Of a stretch of 64,000 nt of DNA, positions 24,262 through 33,636 are shown in pieces. The notes beneath the pieces were generated by a model that worked only from the letters and a program-made list of their open reading frames with translations, had not been told where the DNA came from and did no database searches. The translations under genes were made by a program, and so were the position numbers. Positions within the stretch are counted from its first letter, which is position 1. Every line of letters begins with the position of its first letter. The DNA is from Candidatus Gastranaerophilales bacterium (GTDB lineage: Bacteria > Cyanobacteriota > Vampirovibrionia > Gastranaerophilales > Gastranaerophilaceae), in assembly GCA_947589425.1 (NCBI GenBank), contig CANQAV010000007.1, positions 1 through 64,000 of the forward strand. The letters run 5' to 3'.

Positions 24262-26765
24262 ATTTTACCGGTGTATAAATCTATTTTTGTTTGATAAAAA
24301 TTCATATTTATATTCAAATCTCTTCCGATTTCAACTAAGTTTAACAAAAGTTTTCTGAAATTATCCGGATGTTTTTTCTTTTCTTTTGAAACAAATTCTT
24401 CAAAATTCGCACAGAACATATCATAGAATATATTTTGTGCGGTATTAATTTTGGTTTCAATTTGCAGTTTTTGCAAAATATCAAAGAAATAGAGCAATTC
24501 CTGAGTATTTTTAACAGTCACCTGACTGCTCAATTTAACCAAAAGCTCAATAAGCTTTGAAGATAGAATATCTTTTATTTTGGAATTATTTAATTTGATA
24601 TTAAATTTATCCGTTAAATGTTTAATATCCATTATTTTCTTGATTTTTGCTTTATCATTATATTTTTCAAGGTTAATTAATTCAGCCTCAAGATTGGTTA
24701 AAAGAGTGTATTTTGCACAAACCCTGAATCCTTCGGGAATATCCATGCCAAGGTCATTTAAGTTGCTTATCGGGTTTAAAAGACCTTCATATAAATCTTT
24801 ATAAGTTTTTGAAGCATTTTGCAATTTTTTAATAACCAGATTTTCAAGAAGCGCTTTTCTTCTATCCATTGGAATATCAATCAAAGAAAACATTTTCTCG
24901 CCGTAATATGATTGAATTACATCTATAGTTTCATCAGTGTTTCCTTTTTCAAATATTTTTGAAATTTCTTTCTTTTCTAAATTAAAATCATCAATTGAGC
25001 TAAATTCTTTAACGTAGCAAGAAAAATCAAAATTTTGAGTTTGAAGCAAAACAACACTCATCTCTTTTTTTTCTAAGGTTATTGTGTTTGTTAAATCAAG
25101 CTTTGAAAATGCCAGCAGGTTATTGCTTTTTGAATATTTTTTATGATTGGTTTTTTTGATTTTATAACAGTAAAATTGTTTGATTGAATTTTTTTCTGTT
25201 TCATTTTCAAGGGAATTTTCAATCGCATATTGCGCCGAAATCTTATCAAAACCAATTGCCGAAGTTTTTACCCAATTGTTAAAAATATCTTTTCCCGAGC
25301 CAAATTCCAATATGTTGCTTTTTGCCTTTTGCAAAATTGAAAGAAATGTTTTTTCATAATTCAATTTTGAAAATTCACCCGCAAGCTCAATGGCTCTATA
25401 GGCATATTTTAGAATTTGGGTTGTTTCTATTCCTGAAATATCCGCAAAAAACCAGCCGCAGCTTGTATACATAAGCTGTGCAAAACGCTGTATTTCCATT
25501 AATTTAAGTGCTTTTACTTTATCCTGATAAGAAAGATGTTTTTTCGCATTTTGCATAAAAAATTCATTAATGTTATCTTCCGATCTGTCTAAAATTACAT
25601 CAATATAGTTGTTTCTTGCTTCCCAAAAATCCCTGAAATATTTTGTTCCCTGAATTGAGCAAAGTTTAATCAATTCGTCCCTTAAGTAATCAAGTGCCTG
25701 TCTTAAGGGCTTTCTCCATTTTTGATTCCAATGGGGCATAGCTCCTGTTGAACATCCGCAATCATCCATCCACCTTCCGACGCCATGAGCACAGCTCCAT
25801 GCGCTTACGGGTTTTATATCAACTTCATATTGAGGAGGATACATTTCTAGAAATTGTGCATAATTTGTAAGTTCAAATCCTAAATTTTTAGCGCCAACTC
25901 TTACAATATATGCAAGTGCCATATCGCCGAATTTTGTATGGTGTCCGTATGATTCACCATCGGTTGCAATATTTACCAATTGCTCTCTGTTTCTTGTTTC
26001 AACATAACCTTCGTTAAGCCTGTGAGCAAACTTAGCGCCGTCTTGAAGCAAATTATCAAAAGCCACGGATTTTGAAATTGAGCCGTCATAGAAAAATAAA
26101 TCAATATATTTTTCTTTGTTTGAGCCTTCAACATAATACCTGTATGCGCACGAAGGGTCGATACTGCCCCAGCTCACATCGCTCCAATTGTTGTCATTAA
26201 TTTTTTTAAAACATTTTGCCTGATGCGGGGATAAAATCGTAAATTTAATACCGCATTCAATCAAAACTTCAAGAGTTTGAGCATCAACCGCAGTTTCGGC
26301 AAGCCAAATACCTTCCGAATTTCTTCCGAAACGCTTTTGGAAATCTTTAAGCCCCCATAAAACCTGTGTAATTTTATCGTTTCTGTTTGCAAGAGGCATA
26401 ATCATATGATTATATACCTGAGCAATTGCACACCCGTGTCCGCCGTACAATTCCCTTGAATTAATATCTGCTCTGATAATTCTTCTGTAGGCGGGTGCAT
26501 CATGTTTTTCAAGCCAGCTTAATAACGTCGGACCGAAATTAAAACTTATGTATTGGTAATTATTGGATATTTCTATTATTGAATTATTACCGTCAACAAT
26601 TCTTGACGAGCCGTTCGGGCTGTAACACTGCCATGAAATCTTTTCGTTCCAATCATGATGAGGCAGCGCACTTTCTTGCAGTTCTATTTCTTCAATCCAC
26701 GGATTTTCTCTCGGAGGCTGATAAAAATGCCCGTGTATGGTGAGGTATTTCTTGTTCTCGTTCAT
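24258..26765 (-). CDS. Glycoside hydrolase family 57 enzyme (DUF3536-type)
   Basis: An 835-aa cytoplasmic enzyme without signal peptide. GH57 motifs are clear: HGHFYQP at residues 11-17, EGIWLAETA near 155 (Glu nucleophile), and TDGESYGHH near 270 (acid/base Asp). The C-terminal half is helical and carries the DUF3536 region seen in large GH57 proteins of cyanobacteria and relatives. Family members act on alpha-glucans (amylase, branching or glucanotransferase); which one applies is not resolved, but glycogen turnover is likely. It is a single gene convergent with the hypothetical at 23632. Confidence 0.9.
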   Translation of the reverse strand: MNENKKYLTIHGHFYQPPRENPWIEEIELQESALPHHDWNEKISWQCYSPNGSSRIVDGNNSIIEISNNYQYISFNFGPTLLSWLEKHDAPAYRRIIRADINSRELYGGHGCAIAQVYNHMIMPLANRNDKITQVLWGLKDFQKRFGRNSEGIWLAETAVDAQTLEVLIECGIKFTILSPHQAKCFKKINDNNWSDVSWGSIDPSCAYRYYVEGSNKEKYIDLFFYDGSISKSVAFDNLLQDGAKFAHRLNEGYVETRNREQLVNIATDGESYGHHTKFGDMALAYIVRVGAKNLGFELTNYAQFLEMYPPQYEVDIKPVSAWSCAHGVGRWMDDCGCSTGAMPHWNQKWRKPLRQALDYLRDELIKLCSIQGTKYFRDFWEARNNYIDVILDRSEDNINEFFMQNAKKHLSYQDKVKALKLMEIQRFAQLMYTSCGWFFADISGIETTQILKYAYRAIELAGEFSKLNYEKTFLSILQKAKSNILEFGSGKDIFNNWVKTSAIGFDKISAQYAIENSLENETEKNSIKQFYCYKIKKTNHKKYSKSNNLLAFSKLDLTNTITLEKKEMSVVLLQTQNFDFSCYVKEFSSIDDFNLEKKEISKIFEKGNTDETIDVIQSYYGEKMFSLIDIPMDRRKALLENLVIKKLQNASKTYKDLYEGLLNPISNLNDLGMDIPEGFRVCAKYTLLTNLEAELINLEKYNDKAKIKKIMDIKHLTDKFNIKLNNSKIKDILSSKLIELLVKLSSQVTVKNTQELLYFFDILQKLQIETKINTAQNIFYDMFCANFEEFVSKEKKKHPDNFRKLLLNLVEIGRDLNINMNFYQTKIDLYTGKI

Positions 26766-26794
26766 ATCCCAACTCTTATGTTTATGTAATACAA

Positions 26795-27304
26795 TTATTC
26801 TTTATTATCTTCTTTTTTTACTTTTTTAATTACGGTCAAATTTTCTACATCAAGCCATGGGTCATTTAATGCGGTTGAAAATACTTTTGCGGTAATTTCA
26901 ATCTTGTCGCCCGTTTCAAGGTCAATGTGTTTTTCCGCAAGTTCTTTTTTCAAAAATATTTTCATTTCGGATAAAGGTATATCATGATCTATTACATCTT
27001 CTCTTTGAATTAATATACCTATATATTTTGTGCTTTCCCTTAAGGCTTTTGAATAATCCAATCCCAGTGTTGAAAATTTATCAAACGTTGCCTGCATTTT
27101 TACGGTATGATTGAGATATTTTTGAGGATTGGCAACTACTGCTAAAGAAGAAACATTAATCGGTTTTTGAACCTGCGATACCGAAGCTTTTTGCTGGGGA
27201 GCTTTGACATTTTTTTTGGCTTCGCAAAACGCTTCGTTATATATTCCGTTTAAAATACCTAAAACTATTGCAAAAACTGCCGTTATAATAAATTTATTTC
27301 TCAT
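26795..27304 (-). CDS. Secreted hypothetical protein, possible OB-fold
   Basis: A 169-aa protein with an N-terminal signal/anchor (KFIITAVFAIVLGILNGIYNEAFCEA) and a GAAGG Shine-Dalgarno. The mature domain has the strand pattern of a nucleic-acid-independent OB-fold (VVANPQKYLNHTVKMQATFDKF ... TGDKIEITAKVFS ... DPWLDVENLTVIKK), as in periplasmic BOF-like or tRNA_anti-like proteins. No function can be named. It lies between the GH57 and NagA-like genes on the same strand, with gaps of 29 and 34 bases. Confidence 0.65.
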   Translation of the reverse strand: MRNKFIITAVFAIVLGILNGIYNEAFCEAKKNVKAPQQKASVSQVQKPINVSSLAVVANPQKYLNHTVKMQATFDKFSTLGLDYSKALRESTKYIGILIQREDVIDHDIPLSEMKIFLKKELAEKHIDLETGDKIEITAKVFSTALNDPWLDVENLTVIKKVKKEDNKE

Positions 27305-27338
27305 TTTAACCTTCTTTTTTATAGTGTTTAAAAATAGT

Positions 27339-28271
27339 TTAGCATAATTTTTTTCTATTTAAAATATCAATCTCGCTTGTTTTTGGATTAAGATATTTTA
27401 TCTGATTTAAAAATGCAAAATTTTCAATATCTTCCCGATTTAACAGCTTTTGAGATATTAAATTTTTACAAATTTCATCAAGAGTTTTATTTGAGCCCGC
27501 AATAGTTCCGTTATCATCTTTACCTGAAGGATTTATTTTTTTATTGCAGAATATAATATCATTTCTATAGTGCGCACAAGGCAGAGAATCACTTATAAAA
27601 AGAACTTTATCTTTAGGCTTTACTTTTAAAAACAATTTTAAAATATCAAAAGAACAATGAACTAAATCAGCAATTATTTCACAGTAAACATCATCTCTGT
27701 TTAGTGCTTCAAGGGTAATTGAGGGGTATCTGTGATGAATTTGAGGCATTGCATTAAATTGATGAGTAGCAGCACGGCAATTTTTCAAATTTTCACTGAG
27801 AGTGTGCCCTGCTTGTGTTTTAATATTAATTTCGTTCAAATAGTCAATTAAATCAATATCTTCTTCGGGCGCCAAAGTGACTATTTTAATTATGTCAATA
27901 TAATCTTGAACAAGCTCTTTAAAATTTTTAACGGAAGGGGTTTTAAAAAATGTTTTATCTTGTATCCCCGGTTTTTGAGGACTTAAAAACGTACCTTCAA
28001 GATGCACTCCCAAAATCAAAGCTTCATCTTGAACTTCGCTCATTTGTTCGTTTTTGATTTTTTTAAACAAAGCAAGCTGTTTTTGGATGTTTTGAGCTTT
28101 ATCTCCCACAAGAGTCGGGCAAATTCCTCTTATATTTCTTTTGTACAATTCTTTTAAAAGAAATTTTGTTTCGTCATAAGATGCAAAATTAAAATTTATG
28201 CCGAATGCACCGTGGGTATGGTTATCTATATAATATAAGTTTTCCAATGTTGACTTTTTCCTTAAAAACAT
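27339..28271 (-). CDS. nagA: N-acetylglucosamine-6-phosphate deacetylase-like amidohydrolase
   Basis: A 310-aa amidohydrolase. NagA motifs are visible: DNHTHGAFG near residue 16 (metal His pair), GVHLEGTF near 118 (metal Glu), AGHT near 175, ATHQFNAMPQIHHR near 187, DLVHCSFD near 222 and the catalytic SDS near 245 (usually TDA/SDA). It would deacetylate GlcNAc-6-P during amino-sugar recycling. It is about 70 residues shorter than typical NagA because the N-terminal beta-sandwich strand region is missing; the protein begins almost directly at the first metal motif. No nagB was seen nearby. Confidence 0.82.
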   Translation of the reverse strand: MFLRKKSTLENLYYIDNHTHGAFGINFNFASYDETKFLLKELYKRNIRGICPTLVGDKAQNIQKQLALFKKIKNEQMSEVQDEALILGVHLEGTFLSPQKPGIQDKTFFKTPSVKNFKELVQDYIDIIKIVTLAPEEDIDLIDYLNEINIKTQAGHTLSENLKNCRAATHQFNAMPQIHHRYPSITLEALNRDDVYCEIIADLVHCSFDILKLFLKVKPKDKVLFISDSLPCAHYRNDIIFCNKKINPSGKDDNGTIAGSNKTLDEICKNLISQKLLNREDIENFAFLNQIKYLNPKTSEIDILNRKKLC

Positions 28272-28402
28272 TATTTAGATATTATGATTATAACCTGTTT
28301 TCAGTTAAATGTTAATAAATGTAACAAATCTTTTAATAATTCTAAAGTATTATCACCCGAATGTCGTATATCGAAATATAAACATGAAGGAAAGGTGAGA
28401 AT

Positions 28403-29449
28403 ATGGGATTAGCAGCAAGCCAAGCTCGTTTTCTTGGTTTAACCGCAAGAAAGAGCAATGTTGAATATCAAGGTCAACAAATAAACCAACAAAGAGTAGC
28501 GTTATCTAATGAAGTTAACGGATTATATAACGAATATAACAGACTTGACGTGCCGGTACCTCCCGAGGTAACCGATTTTCAAAAAACAACTTATACGCTT
28601 GATTCCACTTATGAAGGTTATCAAATCAGCAACTTTTCAAAAATTTTAGACGGAGAAAACGAAGGACTATATAACGTTGATTTAAGTTATGTTAAAGAAA
28701 TTGCAACAGCATATCCTTATACTCCTCAAGCATCAATATCGGGAGAATTGGATGAAAACGGAAATTTAAAAAGCATAACCGTTACAATAGGAGCGGATAC
28801 ATATACATATTCATCGGAAGATGAACAAAGTAACACTCTTGTAAAAATTAAGGAAGAGGATGCCGCAAAATACCCGGGTCTTGAAACAGTAAAAGAAAAA
28901 ATCGGAAGCGGTCCTTATTATATGTTTGTTAAAAACGGTGTTTCATATTATACAAACGAAGAAGGAATAAAAGAATTTTTGGAATTTAACAACTCAGGAG
29001 ATGAAACAACGCAAGAAAGCCAAAAACAAAACCGCACGGATAAATATACATTTGAATATCAGGGAACAATGAAACAAACCCAAACAATTCAAGCTATCGC
29101 AGCCTTAGAACAAGATGAAAACGGAAGATTAATTTCAATAAACATAAAACAATGTGAAGATGACAGCAGTTTAGTGGGAAATACTTATTCAATAACAACA
29201 GGCACCGAAGATGATCAGGCAAAATATCAAGATGCTATGAACAAATATGCTTACGACAAACAAATATACGAAAGGGAAGTTGAGCGCATCAACCAAAAAA
29301 CGGAAAAATTACAACAGGAAGACAGAAGCCTTGAAATGCAATTAAATCAACTCGATACGGAACAAAAAGCAATTGCAACCGAAATGGATTCAATTACTAA
29401 AGTAATAGAAGATACGATTGATTCTGTGTTCAAGACGTTCAACTCATAA
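28403..29449 (+). CDS. MGL-family protein with helical ends and variable middle (axial-protein-like)
   Basis: A 348-aa protein with a strong Shine-Dalgarno and no signal peptide. The N-terminal ~45 residues (MGLAASQARFLGLTARKSNVEYQ) and the C-terminal ~75 residues (EREVERINQKTEKLQQE ... SITKVIEDTIDSVF) are predicted helical heptad-like segments; the middle is beta-rich and acidic. Helical termini flanking a variable middle is the plan of flagellin, hook and hook-associated proteins, but I cannot assign it to those families and no flagellar genes are in the window. The ends match the 106-aa protein at 15994. Function unknown; followed by a clear terminator. Confidence 0.72.
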   Translation: MGLAASQARFLGLTARKSNVEYQGQQINQQRVALSNEVNGLYNEYNRLDVPVPPEVTDFQKTTYTLDSTYEGYQISNFSKILDGENEGLYNVDLSYVKEIATAYPYTPQASISGELDENGNLKSITVTIGADTYTYSSEDEQSNTLVKIKEEDAAKYPGLETVKEKIGSGPYYMFVKNGVSYYTNEEGIKEFLEFNNSGDETTQESQKQNRTDKYTFEYQGTMKQTQTIQAIAALEQDENGRLISINIKQCEDDSSLVGNTYSITTGTEDDQAKYQDAMNKYAYDKQIYEREVERINQKTEKLQQEDRSLEMQLNQLDTEQKAIATEMDSITKVIEDTIDSVFKTFNS

Positions 29450-29472
29450 TTATAATTTATTTTAATTTGCAT

Positions 29473-29503
29473 ATCCCTTCTCTAAACCGGAGAAGGGATT
29501 TTG
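29473..29503 (+). terminator. Rho-independent terminator
   Basis: A 10-bp perfect stem (ATCCCTTCTC / GAGAAGGGAT) with a 7-base loop, followed by TTTTGT, just downstream of the MGL-family gene. Confidence 0.85.
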
Positions 29504-29573
29504 TATTATGCATTTTGCAAAAATATATAAAAAGTAGTAAAATAAATCAAAATAGAACATAGAGGTTTTTTCC

Positions 29574-30893
29574 ATGAATAATATACACATGCAGTTTATA
29601 ATTGCTCTTTTATTAGGTATTAAAAGGAACGGTCATATATTTTTAGGTCTTATTTTCGGTATAATTACAGGATTTTTCCTGCAAAATACAAGCTCCGTTG
29701 CATATAAAATACTTGATTTCATAGGTCAAGGCTTCATAAATTTAATACAAATGGTAGTTTTGCCTTTAGTTGTCAGCGCAATTATAATAGGTATCTCAAA
29801 TATAGGCGATTCCAAACAGCTTACAAAATTCGGCTCAAAAATGCTTATATATTACGGAATAATTACGGTTTCAGCCGTAACAATCGCTTCAATAATCGCC
29901 CTTATAATACAACCCGGACTTAGTGCCAACGGACTCGTAAGACCTGAAATAGCAGAATCAATCCAGCAATATGTAAGAGATGCAATTGTATATCAAAGAG
30001 AAAATATGTCCCAAATATTTCTTGATTTAATACCGAGAAACCCGTTTATGGCATTATCCGAAGGAAAAATGATACCTGTCATAATATTTGTTTCAATTTT
30101 TGCTATAGCACTCACCCGTGCAGGCGAAATTTCACGTCCTTTGGTTTCTTTATTTGAAAGTGTTTTTGCGGCAACAATGAAAGTAACGGATTGGATAATG
30201 TATTTGGCGGCACTTGGCGTATTTGCTCTAACCGCAACTTCGGTTGCAAATTTTGGAACAGATGTGTTTGAAGATATTACAAAATATATAATAGCGGTTT
30301 GTCTTGCACTTGCAATACAATTCTTTATTGTTTATCCCGTGATGTTGAAATTGTTTTCCAAAGTATCTCCGCTTAAATTATACGGAGCAATTTCAGAAGC
30401 TCTTATGGTTGCATTCGGTACGGCATCTTCTTCCGCTACCTTGCCTTTAACCATAACTTGCTGCGAAAAAAGGGGTATTTCAAACAGAGTTTGTTCATTC
30501 GTACTTCCTTTGGGAGCAACTTTAAATATGGACGGAACAGCGATAATTCAAGTAATTGCCGTAATATTTCTAATACAAATGTATGGTGTAAGTTTATCTC
30601 CTGTTTTGATAATTGAAATTGCCTTCCTTGCAATAGTAGCTTCTTCTACTTGTGCAGGCATTCCGGGAGCAGGTCTTATTACCATAGCGCTTATATTAAA
30701 CGGAATCGGTTTAACGCCGGAACAGCTTGTGCTTGGTTTTTCACTCTTATTTACGTTTGAAAGAATTATGGATATGTTAAGAACGGTCTGCAACGTTACA
30801 TCTGATGCGGTTGTTGCTTCAATTATAGCGGATAATGAAAACGAGCTTAACTATGAACTTTTAAATGGTACAGTTCCTGAAGAACGGGTGTAG
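29574..30893 (+). CDS. Dicarboxylate/amino acid:cation symporter (DAACS)
   Basis: A 439-aa member of the GltP/DctA/EAAT family, with about eight membrane segments plus two re-entrant hairpins. Diagnostic segments are AFGTASSSATLPLT (hairpin 1, serine-rich), LPLGATLNMDGTA (the N-M-D-G-T motif) and ASSTCAGIPGAGLI (hairpin 2). It imports glutamate, aspartate or C4-dicarboxylates with Na+ or H+; the motif set does not decide which. The next gene, rlmH, starts three bases after its stop. Confidence 0.93.
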   Translation: MNNIHMQFIIALLLGIKRNGHIFLGLIFGIITGFFLQNTSSVAYKILDFIGQGFINLIQMVVLPLVVSAIIIGISNIGDSKQLTKFGSKMLIYYGIITVSAVTIASIIALIIQPGLSANGLVRPEIAESIQQYVRDAIVYQRENMSQIFLDLIPRNPFMALSEGKMIPVIIFVSIFAIALTRAGEISRPLVSLFESVFAATMKVTDWIMYLAALGVFALTATSVANFGTDVFEDITKYIIAVCLALAIQFFIVYPVMLKLFSKVSPLKLYGAISEALMVAFGTASSSATLPLTITCCEKRGISNRVCSFVLPLGATLNMDGTAIIQVIAVIFLIQMYGVSLSPVLIIEIAFLAIVASSTCAGIPGAGLITIALILNGIGLTPEQLVLGFSLLFTFERIMDMLRTVCNVTSDAVVASIIADNENELNYELLNGTVPEERV

Positions 30894-30896
30894 CAT

Positions 30897-31313
30897 TTGA
30901 ATATTAAAATTATTCTTGAAGCAAAATTAAAAGAAAGCTTTTATAAAGAAGGCTTCCTTGAATACCAAAAAAGGCTTTCGGGCAGGCTTGAGCTTATTGA
31001 AACAAATTCAATATATGATTACATTAAAGACAAAAAAAATTCCTACATCATAACCCTTGAACTTGAAGGCAAACAGCTTGACAGCATAAGTTTTGCAAAC
31101 AAAATAAAAGAAATAGAATGCGAAGGCTTCTATAATGAAATTTTGTTTTTAATCGGCGGAGCGCAAGGTCTGGATAATACAACAAGAAATAAATCCGATT
31201 TTAAACTGTCTTTATCCAAACTTACATTTTTACATCAGGAAGCCGTATTAATTTTGGGCGAGCAAATCTATCGGGCGCATAAAATATTAAACAAAGAACC
31301 GTATCACAAATAA
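30897..31313 (+). CDS. rlmH: 23S rRNA pseudouridine(1915) N3-methyltransferase RlmH
   Basis: SPOUT-class methyltransferase modifying helix 69 of 23S rRNA, 138 aa. It starts at a TTG three bases after the symporter stop. The LIGGAQGLD motif near residue 85 (SAM-binding knot), the LSLSKLTFLHQ block and the C-terminal NKEPYHK (family ends in Y-H-R/K) are characteristic. It is followed after 10 bases by the nucleoside phosphorylase gene, so translation-related and nucleotide-salvage genes share this unit. Confidence 0.95.
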   Translation: MNIKIILEAKLKESFYKEGFLEYQKRLSGRLELIETNSIYDYIKDKKNSYIITLELEGKQLDSISFANKIKEIECEGFYNEILFLIGGAQGLDNTTRNKSDFKLSLSKLTFLHQEAVLILGEQIYRAHKILNKEPYHK

Positions 31314-31323
31314 AGGAAAATAA

Positions 31324-32631
31324 ATGAGAGCAGTTGATTTAATTCAAAAGAAAAAAGAAGGTCTTGAGCATACAAAAGAAGAAATTAATTTCCTTATTGA
31401 AGGTTATATTAAAGGAGAAATTGAGGACTATCAGATGTCTGCCTGGCTTATGGCAGTTTGCTTTCAAGGGTTGAGCGATAAAGAAACCGCATATCTTACC
31501 CAAAGTTTTATAAATTCGGGAGATATTCTTGATTTTTCAAAAATAAGTCCCTATATTGCCGATAAACACTCTACGGGAGGAGTAGGGGACAAGGTAACAC
31601 TTGTTTTAATACCGATTTTAGCTTCATTAGGAGTATACAGCGCAAAACTATCGGGCAGGGGACTTGGTTTTACGGGCGGAACAATAGATAAACTCGAATC
31701 CATACCCGATTTTAAAACAGAATTAACAAACGAAGAATTTTTTAACCAAATAAAAAATATAAAAGCCGCAATCTCATCTCAAAGCCCGAATTTAACTCCT
31801 GCTGACGGCAAGATTTATGCCCTTCGGGATGTGACTGCTACGGTTGATAACAAATCTCTAATCTGTGCTTCCGTTGTTTCAAAAAAAATAGCCTCGGGCG
31901 CAACTTCAATTGTCCTTGATGTTAAATACGGCTCGGGAGCGTTCATTAAAACTCCCCAAGAAGCAAAAGAACTCGGAGATTTAATGATAAAGACCGGAAA
32001 ATTATTAAATCGAAAAATAGATGTTGTAATATCCTCAATGGAACAACCCTTAGGCACCGGCATAGGAAACAGCCTTGAAGTTATTGAAGCCATTGAATTT
32101 TTAAAAGGCAGATATGAAGACGACTTATATGAAATTACATTTGAATTGGCCTATAAAACGCTTCTTAACTGCAACCTTGTAAAAGATAAAAATACCGCAA
32201 AAGAAATGTTTGATAAAGCAATTGAGGGCGGTTTTGCCCTGAACAAATTAAGAGAAATTATTATAGCTCAAAAGGGAGTTGATAAAGTAATTGATGATTA
32301 CGGTCTTTTAAAAAGAGCAAAAAATAAAATCGAAATAAAAGCGGATAAAAAAGGTTATATCACCTCTATGCCGGCATTAAGCATCGCTCACTGCGCAAAA
32401 CTTTTAGGCGCAGGCAGGGATAAAAAAACGGATTTAATTGACCACGGCGCAGGAATTGTATTAAAGAAAAAAATCACGGACGAAGTCAACCAATATGATA
32501 CTGTTATGGAGCTGTATTGGAACGATGTTCCTCAAAACAGGCTTAGAGAAGCAATTGAAGAGGCAAAAAAATCCTTTCAAATTCAAGATACAAATATTGC
32601 AAAAAAAGAATTAATATTTAAAACATTATAA
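31324..32631 (+). CDS. pdp: Pyrimidine-nucleoside (thymidine) phosphorylase
   Basis: A 435-aa enzyme that splits pyrimidine (deoxy)nucleosides with phosphate into base and (deoxy)ribose-1-phosphate. The alpha domain begins [13 protein letters not shown]. The phosphate-binding signature [11 protein letters not shown] near residue 80, [21 protein letters not shown]-like block near 110, [11 protein letters not shown] near 160 and the [10 protein letters not shown] block near 200 are all present. It has an AAAGGA ribosome site. Distinguishing DeoA-type from PyN-type specificity is not attempted. This is the last gene of the symporter-rlmH unit. Confidence 0.95.
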   Translation: [435 protein letters not shown]

Positions 32632-32643
32632 ATAAAATACTTT

Positions 32644-33612
32644 TTATACTTCCGAAGCATAATGAGAAAGGCAATTTATTAATTTGTCGTTACGCCATAC
32701 AAATTTTTTGTCCATTGCAATTCTATTGCCTTCTTCGCTATAGTTTTCGGTATAAGTTGCTAAATTATTATCTTTCCATTCGTATTCGCCGGAAAAGTCT
32801 ACATCCTGACCCATATATAGCTCATAATCGGTTGTAGCACAAACAAGTTCGCCATTTTCCCAGCACATAGCCATATCAAAACCATATCTGCGATTTTCAT
32901 CAAATTTACAGCCGTTTATGCAAGTTTCATTCCTGTTTTCATCCCAGTCGAATTCTTGTTCCACTTCTATTGAGCCGTTAGGCTTTTGGCTGAAATTTTT
33001 TGTATATCTCCTTATTAAACCATTCTCAAAACAATATTCCTGAGTATAACTCTGCGCCATATTTTCGCCTCTTTTGAAATTTTTTGTATATCTGAAAGCA
33101 TTTATACCGTCAATAAATTCACAAATATCCGAAGTTCCGAGTGCATAATTAGGCTCTTTTATCATAACAGGCAAGCCGTCTTTAACTCTTATATCTTTTA
33201 TTAAGACATCTTTGCGCAATTCTCTGATTCCGACTAAAACCTTGCCTTTTTCGGTATCTTGAGTTACAAATTCAATTACTTCACCGCTATTGCCCTCAAA
33301 AGAGTTATAGTTATTTTCAGCTGCTTTATCGATAAGTTTTAATACATTTTCATATTGTCTTGTCATTCTTTTATGGAGTATTTTTGAAACTGATTCAATA
33401 CCGCAAATAAAATCATGCTGCTGTGATGCATCTTGTTTTATAGTTTGCGCATTTTTTTTGGCGGTTTTAATATCATGAAAATATCTGATTTTATCCCAAA
33501 AAAGCCCGTTAAAAGTTATATCTTTTCCTTGCGTATCGCAGTTAACTTGTTTTTTTAAATTATTTTGTCTGTTCGGTGTTAATTTTATCATCTGAATTGA
33601 GTTAATTTTCAT
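32644..33612 (-). CDS. W-x-x-G-x-L-x-x-Y repeat protein, paralogue 4
   Basis: A 322-aa protein without signal peptide, last of four leftward paralogues. It starts MKINSI and has an FNG motif at about residue 35, a feature shared by the group. The central part is helical and charged. The last ~130 residues are about five tandem repeats of 27-28 residues, recognisable as FENGLIRRY, WDENRNETC, WENGELVCA, WKDNNLATY and WRNDKLINC. These recall MORN/YwqK or YD-type beta-hairpin repeats, but I know no matching family. AAGGAAAAA precedes the start. Function unknown. Confidence 0.7.
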   Translation of the reverse strand: MKINSIQMIKLTPNRQNNLKKQVNCDTQGKDITFNGLFWDKIRYFHDIKTAKKNAQTIKQDASQQHDFICGIESVSKILHKRMTRQYENVLKLIDKAAENNYNSFEGNSGEVIEFVTQDTEKGKVLVGIRELRKDVLIKDIRVKDGLPVMIKEPNYALGTSDICEFIDGINAFRYTKNFKRGENMAQSYTQEYCFENGLIRRYTKNFSQKPNGSIEVEQEFDWDENRNETCINGCKFDENRRYGFDMAMCWENGELVCATTDYELYMGQDVDFSGEYEWKDNNLATYTENYSEEGNRIAMDKKFVWRNDKLINCLSHYASEV

Positions 33613-33636
33613 ATATTTTTCCTTATAAGTTAGTTT

